Assembly: GCA_023667095.1 (NCBI GenBank) | Contig: JAMPAT010000001.1 | Location: forward strand, 252,903-316,902 | Direction of reading: 5' to 3' | Source of the DNA: Bacteroidales bacterium | GTDB lineage: Bacteria; Bacteroidota; Bacteroidia; Bacteroidales; UBA932 | DNA: 64,000 nt | In this document: one piece after another, positions 25,369-35,034 of the stretch | Layout of the letters: each line of letters starts with the position of its first letter | Numbering within the stretch: position 1 is the stretch's first letter | Position numbers and translations under genes: made by a program | The notes under the pieces: generated by a model | Told to the model about the DNA's origin: nothing | The model's input: the letters and a program-made list of their open reading frames with translations, nothing else | Databases searched by the model: none

Positions 25369-26265
25369 TCAATTACCGGTGCCGTCAGCCTCTGTATATG
25401 ATGCCATGAGATGCTGCACTGCGACCTGCGCACATGCACATCCGAACACAGCAGGAAGATATGAAATTGTCCCGACCTGTGACTTCTTGTTCCTTTCCTC
25501 AGCAGGCACAATTGCATTGTCATCAGGGAGCTCCTCCGAGAACACGACCTTGAACCCTTTTGATATTCCCATGTGCCTCAACCTCTTGCGCACTATATAG
25601 GCCAAAGGGCAGTTGAACGATTTCGAGATGTCGGCAACGCGGATCTTTGTCACATCGAACTTGGCCCCCGCCCCCATTGAGGATACATGCGGAATCCTGC
25701 TGTCCACGCAATATTTTATAAGCGCAAGCTTCGGTGCAAGCGTATCAATTGCATCCACTAAAAAATCAATCCTGTAGCGTCCGAGAAGGCCTGAGGGGGT
25801 ATTGTCTTCCACGGCAACATATCCCTGCCCCGGCAAGTCACCTGCCTGCACCTCCTCTGTCCCGGCATCCTTTCCTGATGAGACATCTGCCGGTAGTCCT
25901 TCTGTCTTTCCCGGTGAAGCAGGGACAGAACCTGCCTGAATCTGATTTGACGATGGAGCCTCTAAGTATTTGTCAATAATCACAAGGTCCAGCTGAGGGT
26001 TTATATCCTTTAGCCTCTCAGCCAGCACCTCACATTTAGGCTTCCCCGCAGTGGAGTCCAGCGCAAGAAGCTGCCTGTTCTTGTTTGTCACCGAGACTGT
26101 ATCGCTGTCAAGTATTATCAGATGTCCGATGCCGGCACGCACAAGCATCTCTGCCGCATATCCACCGACTCCGCCGACACCTATCACAGCCACGGTCGAA
26201 TCCTCAAAATGCCTGAGCATCTGCTCTCCGACCAGCATCCTGGTCCTTTCTTTCCATTCTTGCAT
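25369..26265 (-). CDS. tcdA: tRNA threonylcarbamoyladenosine dehydratase (TcdA/CsdL) with an internal insert
   Basis: 298 aa, ATG start. TcdA is an E1-like enzyme that uses ATP to cyclise the t6A base at tRNA position 37. The nucleotide-binding VIGVGGVGGYAAEML (residues 28-42), LILDSDTVSVTNKNRQLLAL, and VDAIDTLAPKLALIKYC are diagnostic, and the C-terminal region GISKGFKVVFSEE and IPVF-like FGCACAQVAVQHLM fit the family. Residues about 102-155 form a Gly/Pro/Ser/Glu-rich insert (APSSNQIQAGSVPASPGK ... GDLPGQGYVAVEDN) that ordinary TcdA proteins (about 240-270 aa) lack; it sits in a surface crossover between the ATP-binding half and the rest. The insert may be a flexible linker or lineage-specific. 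Confidence 0.88.
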   Translation of the reverse strand: MQEWKERTRMLVGEQMLRHFEDSTVAVIGVGGVGGYAAEMLVRAGIGHLIILDSDTVSVTNKNRQLLALDSTAGKPKCEVLAERLKDINPQLDLVIIDKYLEAPSSNQIQAGSVPASPGKTEGLPADVSSGKDAGTEEVQAGDLPGQGYVAVEDNTPSGLLGRYRIDFLVDAIDTLAPKLALIKYCVDSRIPHVSSMGAGAKFDVTKIRVADISKSFNCPLAYIVRKRLRHMGISKGFKVVFSEELPDDNAIVPAEERNKKSQVGTISYLPAVFGCACAQVAVQHLMASYTEADGTGN

Positions 26266-26271
26266 ATATCA

Positions 26272-26297
26272 ATTCATTAAAACGTCATTCCTGTCCT
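26272..26297. repeat. Direct repeat copy A flanking the YhcG gene
   Basis: 26-nt direct repeat that recurs at 27475-27500 with one mismatch (ATTCNTTAAAACGTCATTCC then TGTCCT); the last 21 nt are identical. Further sequence beyond both copies is partly similar (ending ATGTCC). The copies lie 1203 bp apart and enclose the YhcG gene and a small helix-turn-helix ORF. Confidence 0.8.
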
Positions 26298-26417
26298 AAT
26301 AATTTTCCAATGTCCTCCGAAATCCGCGCCTATGCGTCTGATAACACCTTTCTGCTGTAGCTTCCGCAAATGATACTTAACTCCGTTCTCTGTCATATCC
26401 ACATTTGCAGTCCTCAT
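26277..26417 (-). pseudogene. Winged-helix domain remnant downstream of YhcG
   Basis: 46 codons from an ATG at 26417, 1 nt after the YhcG stop, with a GAGGAG preceding. The peptide includes TENGVKYHLRKLQQKGVIRR and GADFGGHWKIIRTGM, the recognition-helix and wing part of the C-terminal winged-helix domain of larger ATP-binding (AlbA_2/RecG-like) Bacteroidota proteins. The N-terminal part of such a protein is missing, so this is either a decayed fragment or a tiny DNA-binding protein co-expressed with the nuclease. Its 3' end coincides with direct repeat copy A. Confidence 0.5.
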
Positions 26418-26418
26418 A

Positions 26419-27468
26419 TTACTCCTCCTTTCCATGTTGTTCCAAGAAGAAACGTTTTTGCTGTTCAATCACTCGACTTAGCTCTTCTTCCGTCGGCATA
26501 TATGCCATATATTGGGTTGCAAAAAGCTGCTCACTATTATGCAACACAGAGTATTTGGCTATGGTCGTATCGGTCTCCGTGCACAGAAGCACACCTATAG
26601 TGGGATTATCCGACGGCTCTTTCATAAGGTCATCGAACATGCGCACATACATATCCAATTGTCCCACATCGGCATGTGTTACCTTATGGGTCTTCAGTTC
26701 AAACAGAACAAACCTTTTCATTTTGAAGTTGTAAAAAACCAAGTCAATGAAGAAATCATCAGTTTCCGTCACGATGTGTTTTTGTCTTTCTACAAAGGCG
26801 AACCCACGTCCTAACTCCATAATGAATTTCTTCAGATTGTCAATCAATGCCTGTTCCAAGTCACTCTCCGAGTACTTAGTGTCACGCTTGAAATTGAGGA
26901 ACTCCGCCACCACCGGACTTTTTATGTACTCCTTCGGGTCATTCCCATTGAGGTTTTCAATCACAGGCAATGCCTCGCCATCTCTTTTCGCTGCACATAG
27001 TCTGCCATAATATTGAGTGGAGATGTTCCGGTCAAGCGTGCGGATACTCCACATTTCGCGGGAGGCCTCTTCTGCATACCACCGTCTGGCATCCGGATGC
27101 GGCACAGCCATGATGCGCCGGAAATGCGTCCATGTGAGATTTGGCACTCGCGAGTGCCAAATCGGTAAATCATTAAAATTCAAGTAGAACTGACGATAGT
27201 CCCGCAATCGCCGATCGGAGTAGTTTGTGCCAAATTCGATTGACAACCGATCCGCAATTAACTTAATCAAGCGGGTACCATACTGCGCACGGGCTTCTCC
27301 ATGCTGTTCTTCCTCTACAATACGTCGCCCTATATGCCAATAGGTAAGTACCGCAATTTTATTGACAGTCGAGTATGCTTGTTTCCGACCTTGTTCTATG
27401 ATGTTTCGAATGTCATCAATGAGCTTATCGGTTGTTATATCATGATGTTGCAGCTTATTCTTTTCCAT
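26419..27468 (-). CDS. YhcG-family PD-(D/E)XK nuclease (DUF1016)
   Basis: 349 aa, ATG start. The N-terminal DUF1016_N helical domain (about 10-180: AVLTYWHIGRRIVEEEQHG, YGTRLIKLIADRLSIEFG, WTHFRRIM, FYLNFNDLP) is followed by the C-terminal nuclease domain. PD-(D/E)XK residues are visible as Asp242 (FFIDLVFYN) and Glu257-x-Lys259 (VLFELKTHKVTHADVGQLDMYV), preceded by FAFVERQKHI. YhcG-like proteins are predicted DNA endonucleases found near mobile elements and restriction systems; their cellular role is not settled. Here no restriction or defence genes accompany it. The gene is bounded by a 26-bp direct repeat, suggesting it arrived as a small unit. Confidence 0.88.
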   Translation of the reverse strand: MEKNKLQHHDITTDKLIDDIRNIIEQGRKQAYSTVNKIAVLTYWHIGRRIVEEEQHGEARAQYGTRLIKLIADRLSIEFGTNYSDRRLRDYRQFYLNFNDLPIWHSRVPNLTWTHFRRIMAVPHPDARRWYAEEASREMWSIRTLDRNISTQYYGRLCAAKRDGEALPVIENLNGNDPKEYIKSPVVAEFLNFKRDTKYSESDLEQALIDNLKKFIMELGRGFAFVERQKHIVTETDDFFIDLVFYNFKMKRFVLFELKTHKVTHADVGQLDMYVRMFDDLMKEPSDNPTIGVLLCTETDTTIAKYSVLHNSEQLFATQYMAYMPTEEELSRVIEQQKRFFLEQHGKEE

Positions 27469-27474
27469 ATCCCG

Positions 27475-27500
27475 ATTCCTTAAAACGTCATTCCTGTCCT
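27475..27500. repeat. Direct repeat copy B flanking the YhcG gene
   Basis: Matches 26272-26297 at 25 of 26 positions, in the same orientation. It lies 6 nt upstream of the YhcG ATG on the side of its promoter. Confidence 0.8.
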
Positions 27501-27528
27501 GTTATTTCCAAATGTCCAGTCGTCCGGA

Positions 27529-27561
27529 TTTGCAAAATTACACAAATAATCATTATTTTTG
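27529..27561 (+). promoter_or_regulatory. Promoter of the first GH43 gene, with divergent -7 box
   Basis: TTTG (27529-27532), 21 nt, TATTTTTG (27554-27561) on the + strand, a good Bacteroidota match pointing to the GH43 gene. On the minus strand TAATTTTG (complement of 27533-27540) points to the YhcG gene, so the two genes share a compact divergent promoter region. Confidence 0.55.
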
Positions 27562-27622
27562 GCGGCGCATACGGCCCATCGTGCCAGGGCATAGGGATGA
27601 ATAATGTAAAACACTATTATAA

Positions 27623-28597
27623 ATGACAATGAAAAGCAGAATCTTAATTACGGCATTGGCAGCCATGGCTGTATTCACAGGCTGCAGCACCGGCCAGACA
27701 TCAGGCAATCCTGTCTTTGAAGGCAAGTATGCAGATCCGGAATGCGTCATCTGGGACGGGAAATACTGGATATTCCCTACCGCATCACTGCCATACGAGC
27801 AGCAGACCTACCTCGATGCATTCTCCTCAGAAGACCTCGTCAACTGGACAAAGCACGAAAGGATTATCGACAACAACGAAGTCAAGTGGGCATGGAGGGC
27901 AATGTGGGCACCAGCCATAATCAGGAAAGACGGTTCATACTACCTTTTCTTCGGGGCAAACGACATGCACGAGAAAGGTGAAGGAGGAATCGGAGTTGCC
28001 GTATCTGACAAGCCGGAAGGTCCATACAGGGACATGCTCGGCAAGCCGCTCATCGATGAAGTAATCAACGGGGCGCAGCCAATCGACCAGTTCGTATTCG
28101 AGGACAACGGCACATACTACATGTTCTATGGAGGATGGAGACATTGCAACGTAGGTATCCTCAACAATGACTTCACCGGATTTATACCATTCGGGGACGG
28201 GGAGACATTCAAGGAAGTGACACCTGAAAACTATGTCGAGGGACCGTTCATGTTCAAGAAAGACGGGAAATACTATTTCATGTGGTCGGAAGGTGGCTGG
28301 ACAGGTCCGGACTACTGCGTGGCATACGCCATAGCGGACAGCCCTATGGGACCTTTCAACAGGATAGGAAAGATTCTCCAGCAGGACCCGGAGATAGGCA
28401 CAGGAGCAGGACACCATTCTGTAATGCACGAGCCTAAGTCAGACAAATGGTACATCGTCTACCACCGTCATCCTCTCGGAAGCACAGACGGCAACGACCG
28501 CGAAGTCTGCATCGACGAGATGCATTTCGATGAAAACGGATACATCAAGCCTGTTGTCATGACATTCGAAGGTGTCAAGGCCAACAAGATCAGATAA
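27623..28597 (+). CDS. Glycoside hydrolase family 43 lipoprotein
   Basis: 324 aa; ATGs at 27623 and 27629 are both possible. Lipobox VFTGCS puts it on the membrane surface. The five-bladed beta-propeller of GH43 is recognisable: catalytic base Asp in KYADPECVIWDGKYWIF, the pKa-modulating Asp in AQPIDQFVFEDNGTYY, and the acid Glu in NYVEGPFMFKKDGKYYFMWS. Blade motifs WAPAIIRKDGSYYLFFGAN and HHSVMHEPKSDKWYIVYHRH also fit. GH43 enzymes are mostly arabinofuranosidases and xylosidases, but several act on galactan or other furanoses; substrate cannot be told. It has its own promoter and is not part of a SusCD locus here. Confidence 0.87.
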   Translation: MTMKSRILITALAAMAVFTGCSTGQTSGNPVFEGKYADPECVIWDGKYWIFPTASLPYEQQTYLDAFSSEDLVNWTKHERIIDNNEVKWAWRAMWAPAIIRKDGSYYLFFGANDMHEKGEGGIGVAVSDKPEGPYRDMLGKPLIDEVINGAQPIDQFVFEDNGTYYMFYGGWRHCNVGILNNDFTGFIPFGDGETFKEVTPENYVEGPFMFKKDGKYYFMWSEGGWTGPDYCVAYAIADSPMGPFNRIGKILQQDPEIGTGAGHHSVMHEPKSDKWYIVYHRHPLGSTDGNDREVCIDEMHFDENGYIKPVVMTFEGVKANKIR

Positions 28598-28867
28598 CCA
28601 AGAGGGTGACTAAAAAGTCCGAATAACTCTCTGAGGATTGAAAATTTAGCGACAAGGGTGAGGTTGGTCGCACCGAAAAAATGAGAAGAAGGGGTCTGAC
28701 TAATACTTTTTAGCCGGCCCTTTCTGTTTCTATTCTATAACATTCGGAAAGCATCACCGCCGGGCACCTGCCAGAATGTCCTTCTTATAAGGTTATGGAC
28801 ATTGCATGAAGCGGCAAGCATTGCAGAATCCCCAGTTCGATTACCCTTTGGTCACCGGCATTTTCCG
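28598..28867. other. Intergenic stretch with a 9-bp terminal inverted repeat
   Basis: CTAAAAAGT at 28610-28618 and ACTTTTTAG at 28705-28713 form an inverted pair around about 86 bp, in the setting GGTGACTAAAAAGTCC ... GTCTGACTAATACTTTTTAG. This resembles a very short insertion-sequence remnant or miniature element. No ORF. The stretch separates the convergent GH43 and mazG genes. Confidence 0.35.
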
Positions 28868-29686
28868 CTAAAGTCCCTTGGCCTTGGCCTCATCCCAGAT
28901 TTCATCCATCTCGGCAAGCGTCATGTCCTTCAGGTTGCGCCCTACACGGATCGTGTGCTCCTCAAGATATGTGAAACGGCGTCTGAACTTCTCACAGGTA
29001 CGCTCAAGGGCAGTGTCTGGATTGAGCCCATAGAGACGGGCTGCATTCACTACAGAGAAAATATAGTCCCCGAGTTCCTGCTCAGCACGGTCGTATGCAG
29101 CCCTCCGTTCCTCTTCAGAGGCCGCGGCATCAATTGCATCAAGCTCAGCCTGGTATTCTCCCATCTCCTCCTTGACCTTGTCCCAGACCTGCGACTTGTT
29201 CTCCCAGTCGAATCCGACTCCACGGGCCTTGTCCTGCATCCTGTATGCCTTCAAGAGCGGCGGCAGCGCATCAGGGACACCGGAAAGGATACGTTTGTTG
29301 CCGTCCTTCTCCTTGGTCTTCAGCATCTCCCACTGCTTCACAACATCTTCCACACTGCTCACCTCTGATGTCGAGAAGACATGAGGATGACGATATATAA
29401 GTTTGTCACACAGGAAATTGATGACATCCACGATATCGTATTCCCCTTTTTCCTCGCCTATCTTTGCATAGAACAGGACATGCAGAAGCACGTCCCCTAA
29501 CTCCTTGGAAACATTCTTCCCGTCCTCTTTCAAGATAGCATCGCTCAGCTCATATACTTCCTCTATCGTCTGCGGACGCAATGATTCAGTAGTCTGTTTC
29601 CTGTCCCACGGACATTTTTCGCGCAGTTCGTCAAGGATGTCAAGAATCCTTCCGAACGCCTCCATCTTTTCCTGTCTTGTCTTCAT
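28868..29686 (-). CDS. mazG: Nucleoside triphosphate pyrophosphohydrolase MazG
   Basis: 272 aa, ATG start. MazG hydrolyses (d)NTPs to monophosphates and pyrophosphate, which clears aberrant nucleotides. Two MazG domains occur in tandem: the first with KCPWDRKQTTESLRPQTIEE, VYELSDAI and KELGDVLLHVLFYAKIG carrying the metal-binding EExxE...ExxD pattern, the second with KSQVWDKVKEEMGEYQAEL and AEQELGDYIFSVVNAARL. A -7 box on the minus strand (complement of 29808-29815, TAAATTTG) is a likely promoter. It is divergent from the CoA-transferase gene. Confidence 0.92.
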   Translation of the reverse strand: MKTRQEKMEAFGRILDILDELREKCPWDRKQTTESLRPQTIEEVYELSDAILKEDGKNVSKELGDVLLHVLFYAKIGEEKGEYDIVDVINFLCDKLIYRHPHVFSTSEVSSVEDVVKQWEMLKTKEKDGNKRILSGVPDALPPLLKAYRMQDKARGVGFDWENKSQVWDKVKEEMGEYQAELDAIDAAASEEERRAAYDRAEQELGDYIFSVVNAARLYGLNPDTALERTCEKFRRRFTYLEEHTIRVGRNLKDMTLAEMDEIWDEAKAKGL

Positions 29687-29807
29687 ATATAGATATTCTT
29701 TGAATTTTCCATAATCCCCGGCCTTATGCCTTCCCCAAAAATCTTATGCCGGCTGCACGTCCAAAGACAAATACCATGTTTTTATCCGCCCTGAACGATA
29801 CGAGGGG

Positions 29808-29835
29808 CAAATTTAGCAAAAAAGCATTATCTTTG
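29808..29835. promoter_or_regulatory. Overlapping divergent -7 boxes for mazG and the CoA-transferase gene
   Basis: Minus strand: TAAATTTG (complement of 29808-29815) toward mazG. Plus strand: TATCTTTG at 29828-29835 toward the CoA-transferase ATG at 29853. Both match TAnnTTTG; clear -33 boxes were not identified. Confidence 0.5.
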
Positions 29836-29852
29836 GCGCGCCATTGATAATT

Positions 29853-31169
29853 ATGACATTTATGAGACACGATATCCATTTTGTTTCAGCCGATGAGGCT
29901 GTCAAGGTTGTAAAATCAGGAGACCATGTACATCTGAGCAGCGTTGCAAGTGCCCCAAAGATATTGATCGACGCACTCTGCCGAAGAGGGGAGAACGGTG
30001 AATTGAGGGATGTCCGCATCCATCATCTCCACACGGAAGGCCCTGCGCCATATTCTGACCCAAAATTCGACGGGATATTCTTTCACCAGGGATTTTTCAT
30101 AGGGGCGAATGTGCGCAAAAGCGTACAGGCAGGATATTCAGACTATATCCCGGTATTCCTCAGCGAAACACAGAAGCTATACCGTTGCGGTGCCCTCCGC
30201 TGCGATGTGGCGATGATACAGGTATGCCCTCCAGACAAGCATGGCTTCGTCTCTCTCGGCACCTCCGTAGACGCGACCCTCGCAGCAATCGAATGTGCAA
30301 AGACTGTAATCGCTGTGGTGAACAAGAATGTACCACGCGCCTGGGGACAGGCCATGATACCGATGTCCATGATAGACATTTTCGTGGAAGGTGACACACC
30401 GCTTGAGCCTGCACATTTCAGCCAGCCGAATGACGTCGAGACCGCCATCGGAAAGCATTGTGCGGAACTGATTGAGGACGGTGCATGCCTCCAGATGGGT
30501 ATCGGTGCAATCCCGAACGCTGTCCTTGCACAGCTCGGCAGCCACAAGAACCTCGGAATACACACTGAGATGTTTGCGGACGGTGTGCTCGGACTTGTTG
30601 AAAAGGGAGTCATAAACGGTTCGAATAAAGTGACTGACAAGGGGAAGCTCGTGTCAACCTTCCTTATGGGCTCTCAAGAGTGCTATGACTTCATCGATGA
30701 CAACCCTATGGTCTCCATGATGGACGTGGGCTACACCAACGACCCTTATATAATATCACAGAACCCTAAGATGACAGCAATCAACTCTGCCGTACAGGTT
30801 GACCTTACAGGCCAGGTATGCGCAGATTCAATCGGTACGAAATTCTATTCCGGAGTCGGCGGACAGATTGACTTCGTCTACGGTGCATCCCTGTCAAAGG
30901 GAGGAAAGGCAATAATCGCAATGCCGTCATGCACCAGCAAGGGCGGAAGCAAGATTGCCCCTGTAGTGCTTGAAGGGGCAGGAATCGTGACCACCAGGGC
31001 GCATGCCCACTGGATTGTCACAGAATACGGTGCAGTCGACCTCTATGGACGTTCGATGCAGGAAAGGGCAAAGCTTCTCATCAGCATCGCCCACCCGGAC
31101 CATCGCGAAGAACTCGACCGTGCAGCATTTGAACGCTTCGGTCCGCACTACCATAATTTCGGTGTCTGA
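29853..31169 (+). CDS. Acetyl-CoA hydrolase/transferase family CoA transferase
   Basis: 438 aa from the ATG at 29853; an ATG at 29862 is also possible and an upstream TTG (29844) is less likely because the -7 box ends only 18 nt before 29853. The family covers acetyl-CoA hydrolases and succinate, 4-hydroxybutyrate or butyrate CoA-transferases. Key segments are HLSSVASAPKILIDALCRR, GPAPYSDPKFDG, EDGACLQMGIGAIPNAVLAQL and GIHTEMFADGVLGL, whose Glu forms the CoA thioester, with GGQIDFVYGASLSKGGKA in the C-terminal domain. In fermenting Bacteroidota such enzymes move CoA between succinate, acetate and propionate. The exact substrate pair cannot be inferred. Confidence 0.88.
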   Translation: MTFMRHDIHFVSADEAVKVVKSGDHVHLSSVASAPKILIDALCRRGENGELRDVRIHHLHTEGPAPYSDPKFDGIFFHQGFFIGANVRKSVQAGYSDYIPVFLSETQKLYRCGALRCDVAMIQVCPPDKHGFVSLGTSVDATLAAIECAKTVIAVVNKNVPRAWGQAMIPMSMIDIFVEGDTPLEPAHFSQPNDVETAIGKHCAELIEDGACLQMGIGAIPNAVLAQLGSHKNLGIHTEMFADGVLGLVEKGVINGSNKVTDKGKLVSTFLMGSQECYDFIDDNPMVSMMDVGYTNDPYIISQNPKMTAINSAVQVDLTGQVCADSIGTKFYSGVGGQIDFVYGASLSKGGKAIIAMPSCTSKGGSKIAPVVLEGAGIVTTRAHAHWIVTEYGAVDLYGRSMQERAKLLISIAHPDHREELDRAAFERFGPHYHNFGV

Positions 31170-31347
31170 CAATATACAGGAGTTCAAGCCCCTGGAATGC
31201 TGTTGCAGAAGTATTTTCCCAGTTGACTTCTCCGGACATAAAAAGAAGTCCTGCCTGTACAGAAGCTCCAATGCAGCAGTATTCGACATGATGCAGCCAA
31301 GCTCAACAGCAAGCCTTCATGTTTATTGTGAGAATAGAGGAAAGTGG

Positions 31348-32988
<1,641 letters not shown>

Positions 32989-33021
32989 CTATTTTTTGAA
33001 ATTAGCAAAAGAGTTTCATTA

Positions 33022-33951
33022 TCACCTGCAATCCTGTTTCCCCAGGTCAGCAGCCGAACGGCTGCGGCTGACAATCACGACTCCCGTGAAAACCATTATT
33101 GCCGAAATGATTTTCTGCCACGAAAGCACATCCATCCCAATGCAGATGCTTATGGATGTAGCTATTATAGGCTGTGCATAGCTATACATGCTGACCAGGG
33201 TAGGACGGAGCCTCTTCTGCCCGAAAGGTATAAGGAAATAGCTGACAAACGTTGCAAATATTATCAGGAACGAAAGTTCCCACAGCTGTCCTGAAGGAAT
33301 CATTCTCCACTGGATTCCAACAACTTCCTTTCCTGCCATAGGCAATGAGACGAGAGTTGAGAAAAGGAATATCCATTTCATGAAAGTAACGACAGAATAT
33401 TTCTGTATCAGCGGCTTGAATATGCCAAGGTACAACGAGAAGCTCAATCCGTTCAGAAACATCAGGAATATACCGGAAAGGCTGCTTTCCGCAGCACCTC
33501 CTTTCGAGCTGACACTATTGACTATCAACAGTATGGTCCCAAACAGGCTCAATGCCACTCCTCCAGCCTTCCTGAATGTCACCGGCTCCTTGATTGCCAC
33601 AGCTGCGATAAACATGGTATACACCGGAGACAGAGCACTCAGGATGGCACTGTTCATGGGTGTAACATCCGGTATGGCGACAAGGAATGTAAGCTGAGTC
33701 ACGAAGAAACCGAGCAGGGATGCAGCCAGAATCTTTGGATAGTCCCTGTTCTCAACCTTCTCCCGCGGCCGGAACAGCGATATTATCCAGAAAAGTGAAC
33801 CGGCACCGATTGACCTCAGCAGGAATATCGCTATCGGCGATATAAGATGGCTGCCAGTCAGGTCCTTGCATACTATTATATTTACTCCGAAAATAGCGTA
33901 TGCGACAAAGCACGCCAGATGTCCGGATATTGCATCTCCCCTATTCATCAT
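33022..33951 (-). CDS. EamA-family drug/metabolite transporter
   Basis: 309 aa; tandem ATGs at 33951 and 33948. Ten hydrophobic helices in two EamA repeats are visible, for example ACFVAYAIFGVNIIVCKDL and SAILSALSPVYTMFIAAVAI in the first and SGIFLMFLNGLSFSLYLGIF with the family-typical RLRPTLVSMYSYAQPIIATS in the second. EamA proteins export amino acids, nucleosides or drugs; the substrate is unknown. The start codon overlaps the stop of the upstream small membrane-protein gene by the sequence ATGATGA, suggesting translational coupling. Confidence 0.87.
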   Translation of the reverse strand: MMNRGDAISGHLACFVAYAIFGVNIIVCKDLTGSHLISPIAIFLLRSIGAGSLFWIISLFRPREKVENRDYPKILAASLLGFFVTQLTFLVAIPDVTPMNSAILSALSPVYTMFIAAVAIKEPVTFRKAGGVALSLFGTILLIVNSVSSKGGAAESSLSGIFLMFLNGLSFSLYLGIFKPLIQKYSVVTFMKWIFLFSTLVSLPMAGKEVVGIQWRMIPSGQLWELSFLIIFATFVSYFLIPFGQKRLRPTLVSMYSYAQPIIATSISICIGMDVLSWQKIISAIMVFTGVVIVSRSRSAADLGKQDCR

Positions 33952-34139
33952 TTATATAGATTACGGTTTACAAGAAGTCCATTCGCACGGAAGTTCCAAC
34001 ACAGGAAAGCCAGCAATGCCATGGTTCCTGCCAGCCTCATGAAAGGCTCGACATAGCTATATCCTATGTAGCAGTCGGTTATCAAAGCAAGTGACAGCCA
34101 GTTCCTTACAGTCATTCTCATACCAATGTCCAGTTTCAT
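33948..34139 (-). CDS. Small membrane protein coupled to the EamA transporter gene
   Basis: 63 aa, ATG start. The peptide has a hydrophobic segment TVRNWLSLALITDCYIGYSY and a second one MRLAGTMALLAFLCWNF, ending in a basic tail. The TGA stop shares bases with the tandem ATG of the EamA gene, an arrangement of translational coupling. I do not recognise the family. It could be a small accessory protein of the transporter or a non-functional reading frame; conservation would decide. Confidence 0.45.
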   Translation of the reverse strand: MKLDIGMRMTVRNWLSLALITDCYIGYSYVEPFMRLAGTMALLAFLCWNFRANGLLVNRNLYK

Positions 34140-34255
34140 GCATCCATTCCAAAAAAGCGCGCGAAGATAATAAAAATTATTCTACACATGCAACGGATTT
34201 AACTTTCAATGACATTGCAGATGACATTAGGCTTGTGAGGATTGAACTTTTTATG

Positions 34256-34263
34256 TATATTTG
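34256..34263 (+). promoter_or_regulatory. -7 box upstream of the BI-1 family gene
   Basis: TATATTTG matches TAnnTTTG; TTG at 34234-34236 lies 19 nt upstream as a partial -33. The predicted leader is about 27 nt for the ATG at 34297 and rules out the longer start at 34261. Confidence 0.55.
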
Positions 34264-34296
34264 GGCTTCTTTGGCAAAACACAAAAAATAATACAC

Positions 34297-35010
34297 ATGG
34301 ACAACTACAACACTTACGAAAGAGGGCAGGCACTGGACTTGCCACAGGCATTTTCCGTGCTGATGCGCAACGTCTATTCATGGATGACCGGAGGACTTCT
34401 GGTCACTGCATTCGTTGCATTGCTTGCGGCCAACAGCTATGAACTGATGTACGCCATAGCGTCCACACCTGCACTGATGTGGGGACTGTTCATTGCAGAG
34501 CTTGCAGTGGTTCTGATCTTCACATCAAGAATCATGAAAATGTCGTTTGCCACGGCTGCAATACTGTTTGTCGCCTATGCAGTCCTGAACGGCCTGACAC
34601 TGTCATTCATATTCATGGTCTACACTGCAGAAAGCATTGCACAGACATTCTTCATTACGGCAGGGACATTCGCCGGAATGTCATTGATAGGATATATGAC
34701 CAAGAAGGACCTGTCCGCCATAGGACGGGCCTTGTATATGCTGCTCATAGGGCTGATTATCGCCACTGTTGTCAACATATTCATGAAAAACTCAGGCCTT
34801 GCAATGATTCTGAACTATGCAGGAGTCATCATATTTACAGGACTGACAGCATACGACACGCAGAAGATAAAGAATATGCTCCTTGAATCCAGCGCAGAAG
34901 GTGTAAATGAGCAGACCAACAAGCTTGCACTGCTCGGCAGCCTTAACCTCTACCTTGACTTCATCAACCTGTTCCTGTATCTGCTCAGGCTCTTCGGAAA
35001 CAGGAAATAG
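34297..35010 (+). CDS. Bax inhibitor-1/YccA family membrane protein
   Basis: 237 aa from the ATG at 34297, since the promoter overlaps the upstream alternative. Seven hydrophobic helices are seen, with the family motifs NVYSWMTGGLLVTAFVAL near the N-terminus, GLTLSFIFMVYTAESIAQTF, TFAGMSLIGYMTKKDLSAIG and the terminal INLFLYLLRLFGNRK, including the acidic TAYDTQKIK segment that forms the pH-sensing latch in bacterial BI-1 proteins. Members are Ca2+-leak channels or FtsH-associated factors (YccA) in the inner membrane. It is followed after 24 nt by the SPFH-like lipoprotein gene, a probable operon partner; YccA-like and SPFH proteins both act around FtsH, which makes the pairing meaningful. 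Confidence 0.9.
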   Translation: MDNYNTYERGQALDLPQAFSVLMRNVYSWMTGGLLVTAFVALLAANSYELMYAIASTPALMWGLFIAELAVVLIFTSRIMKMSFATAAILFVAYAVLNGLTLSFIFMVYTAESIAQTFFITAGTFAGMSLIGYMTKKDLSAIGRALYMLLIGLIIATVVNIFMKNSGLAMILNYAGVIIFTGLTAYDTQKIKNMLLESSAEGVNEQTNKLALLGSLNLYLDFINLFLYLLRLFGNRK

Positions 35011-35034
35011 CCAATTACGACTTGATATACAGAT

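Noticed and set aside
26419..27468. YhcG gene as part of a restriction-modification or defence island
   Set aside because: No methyltransferase, restriction or other defence gene lies within reach; the neighbours are tcdA and a GH43 gene.
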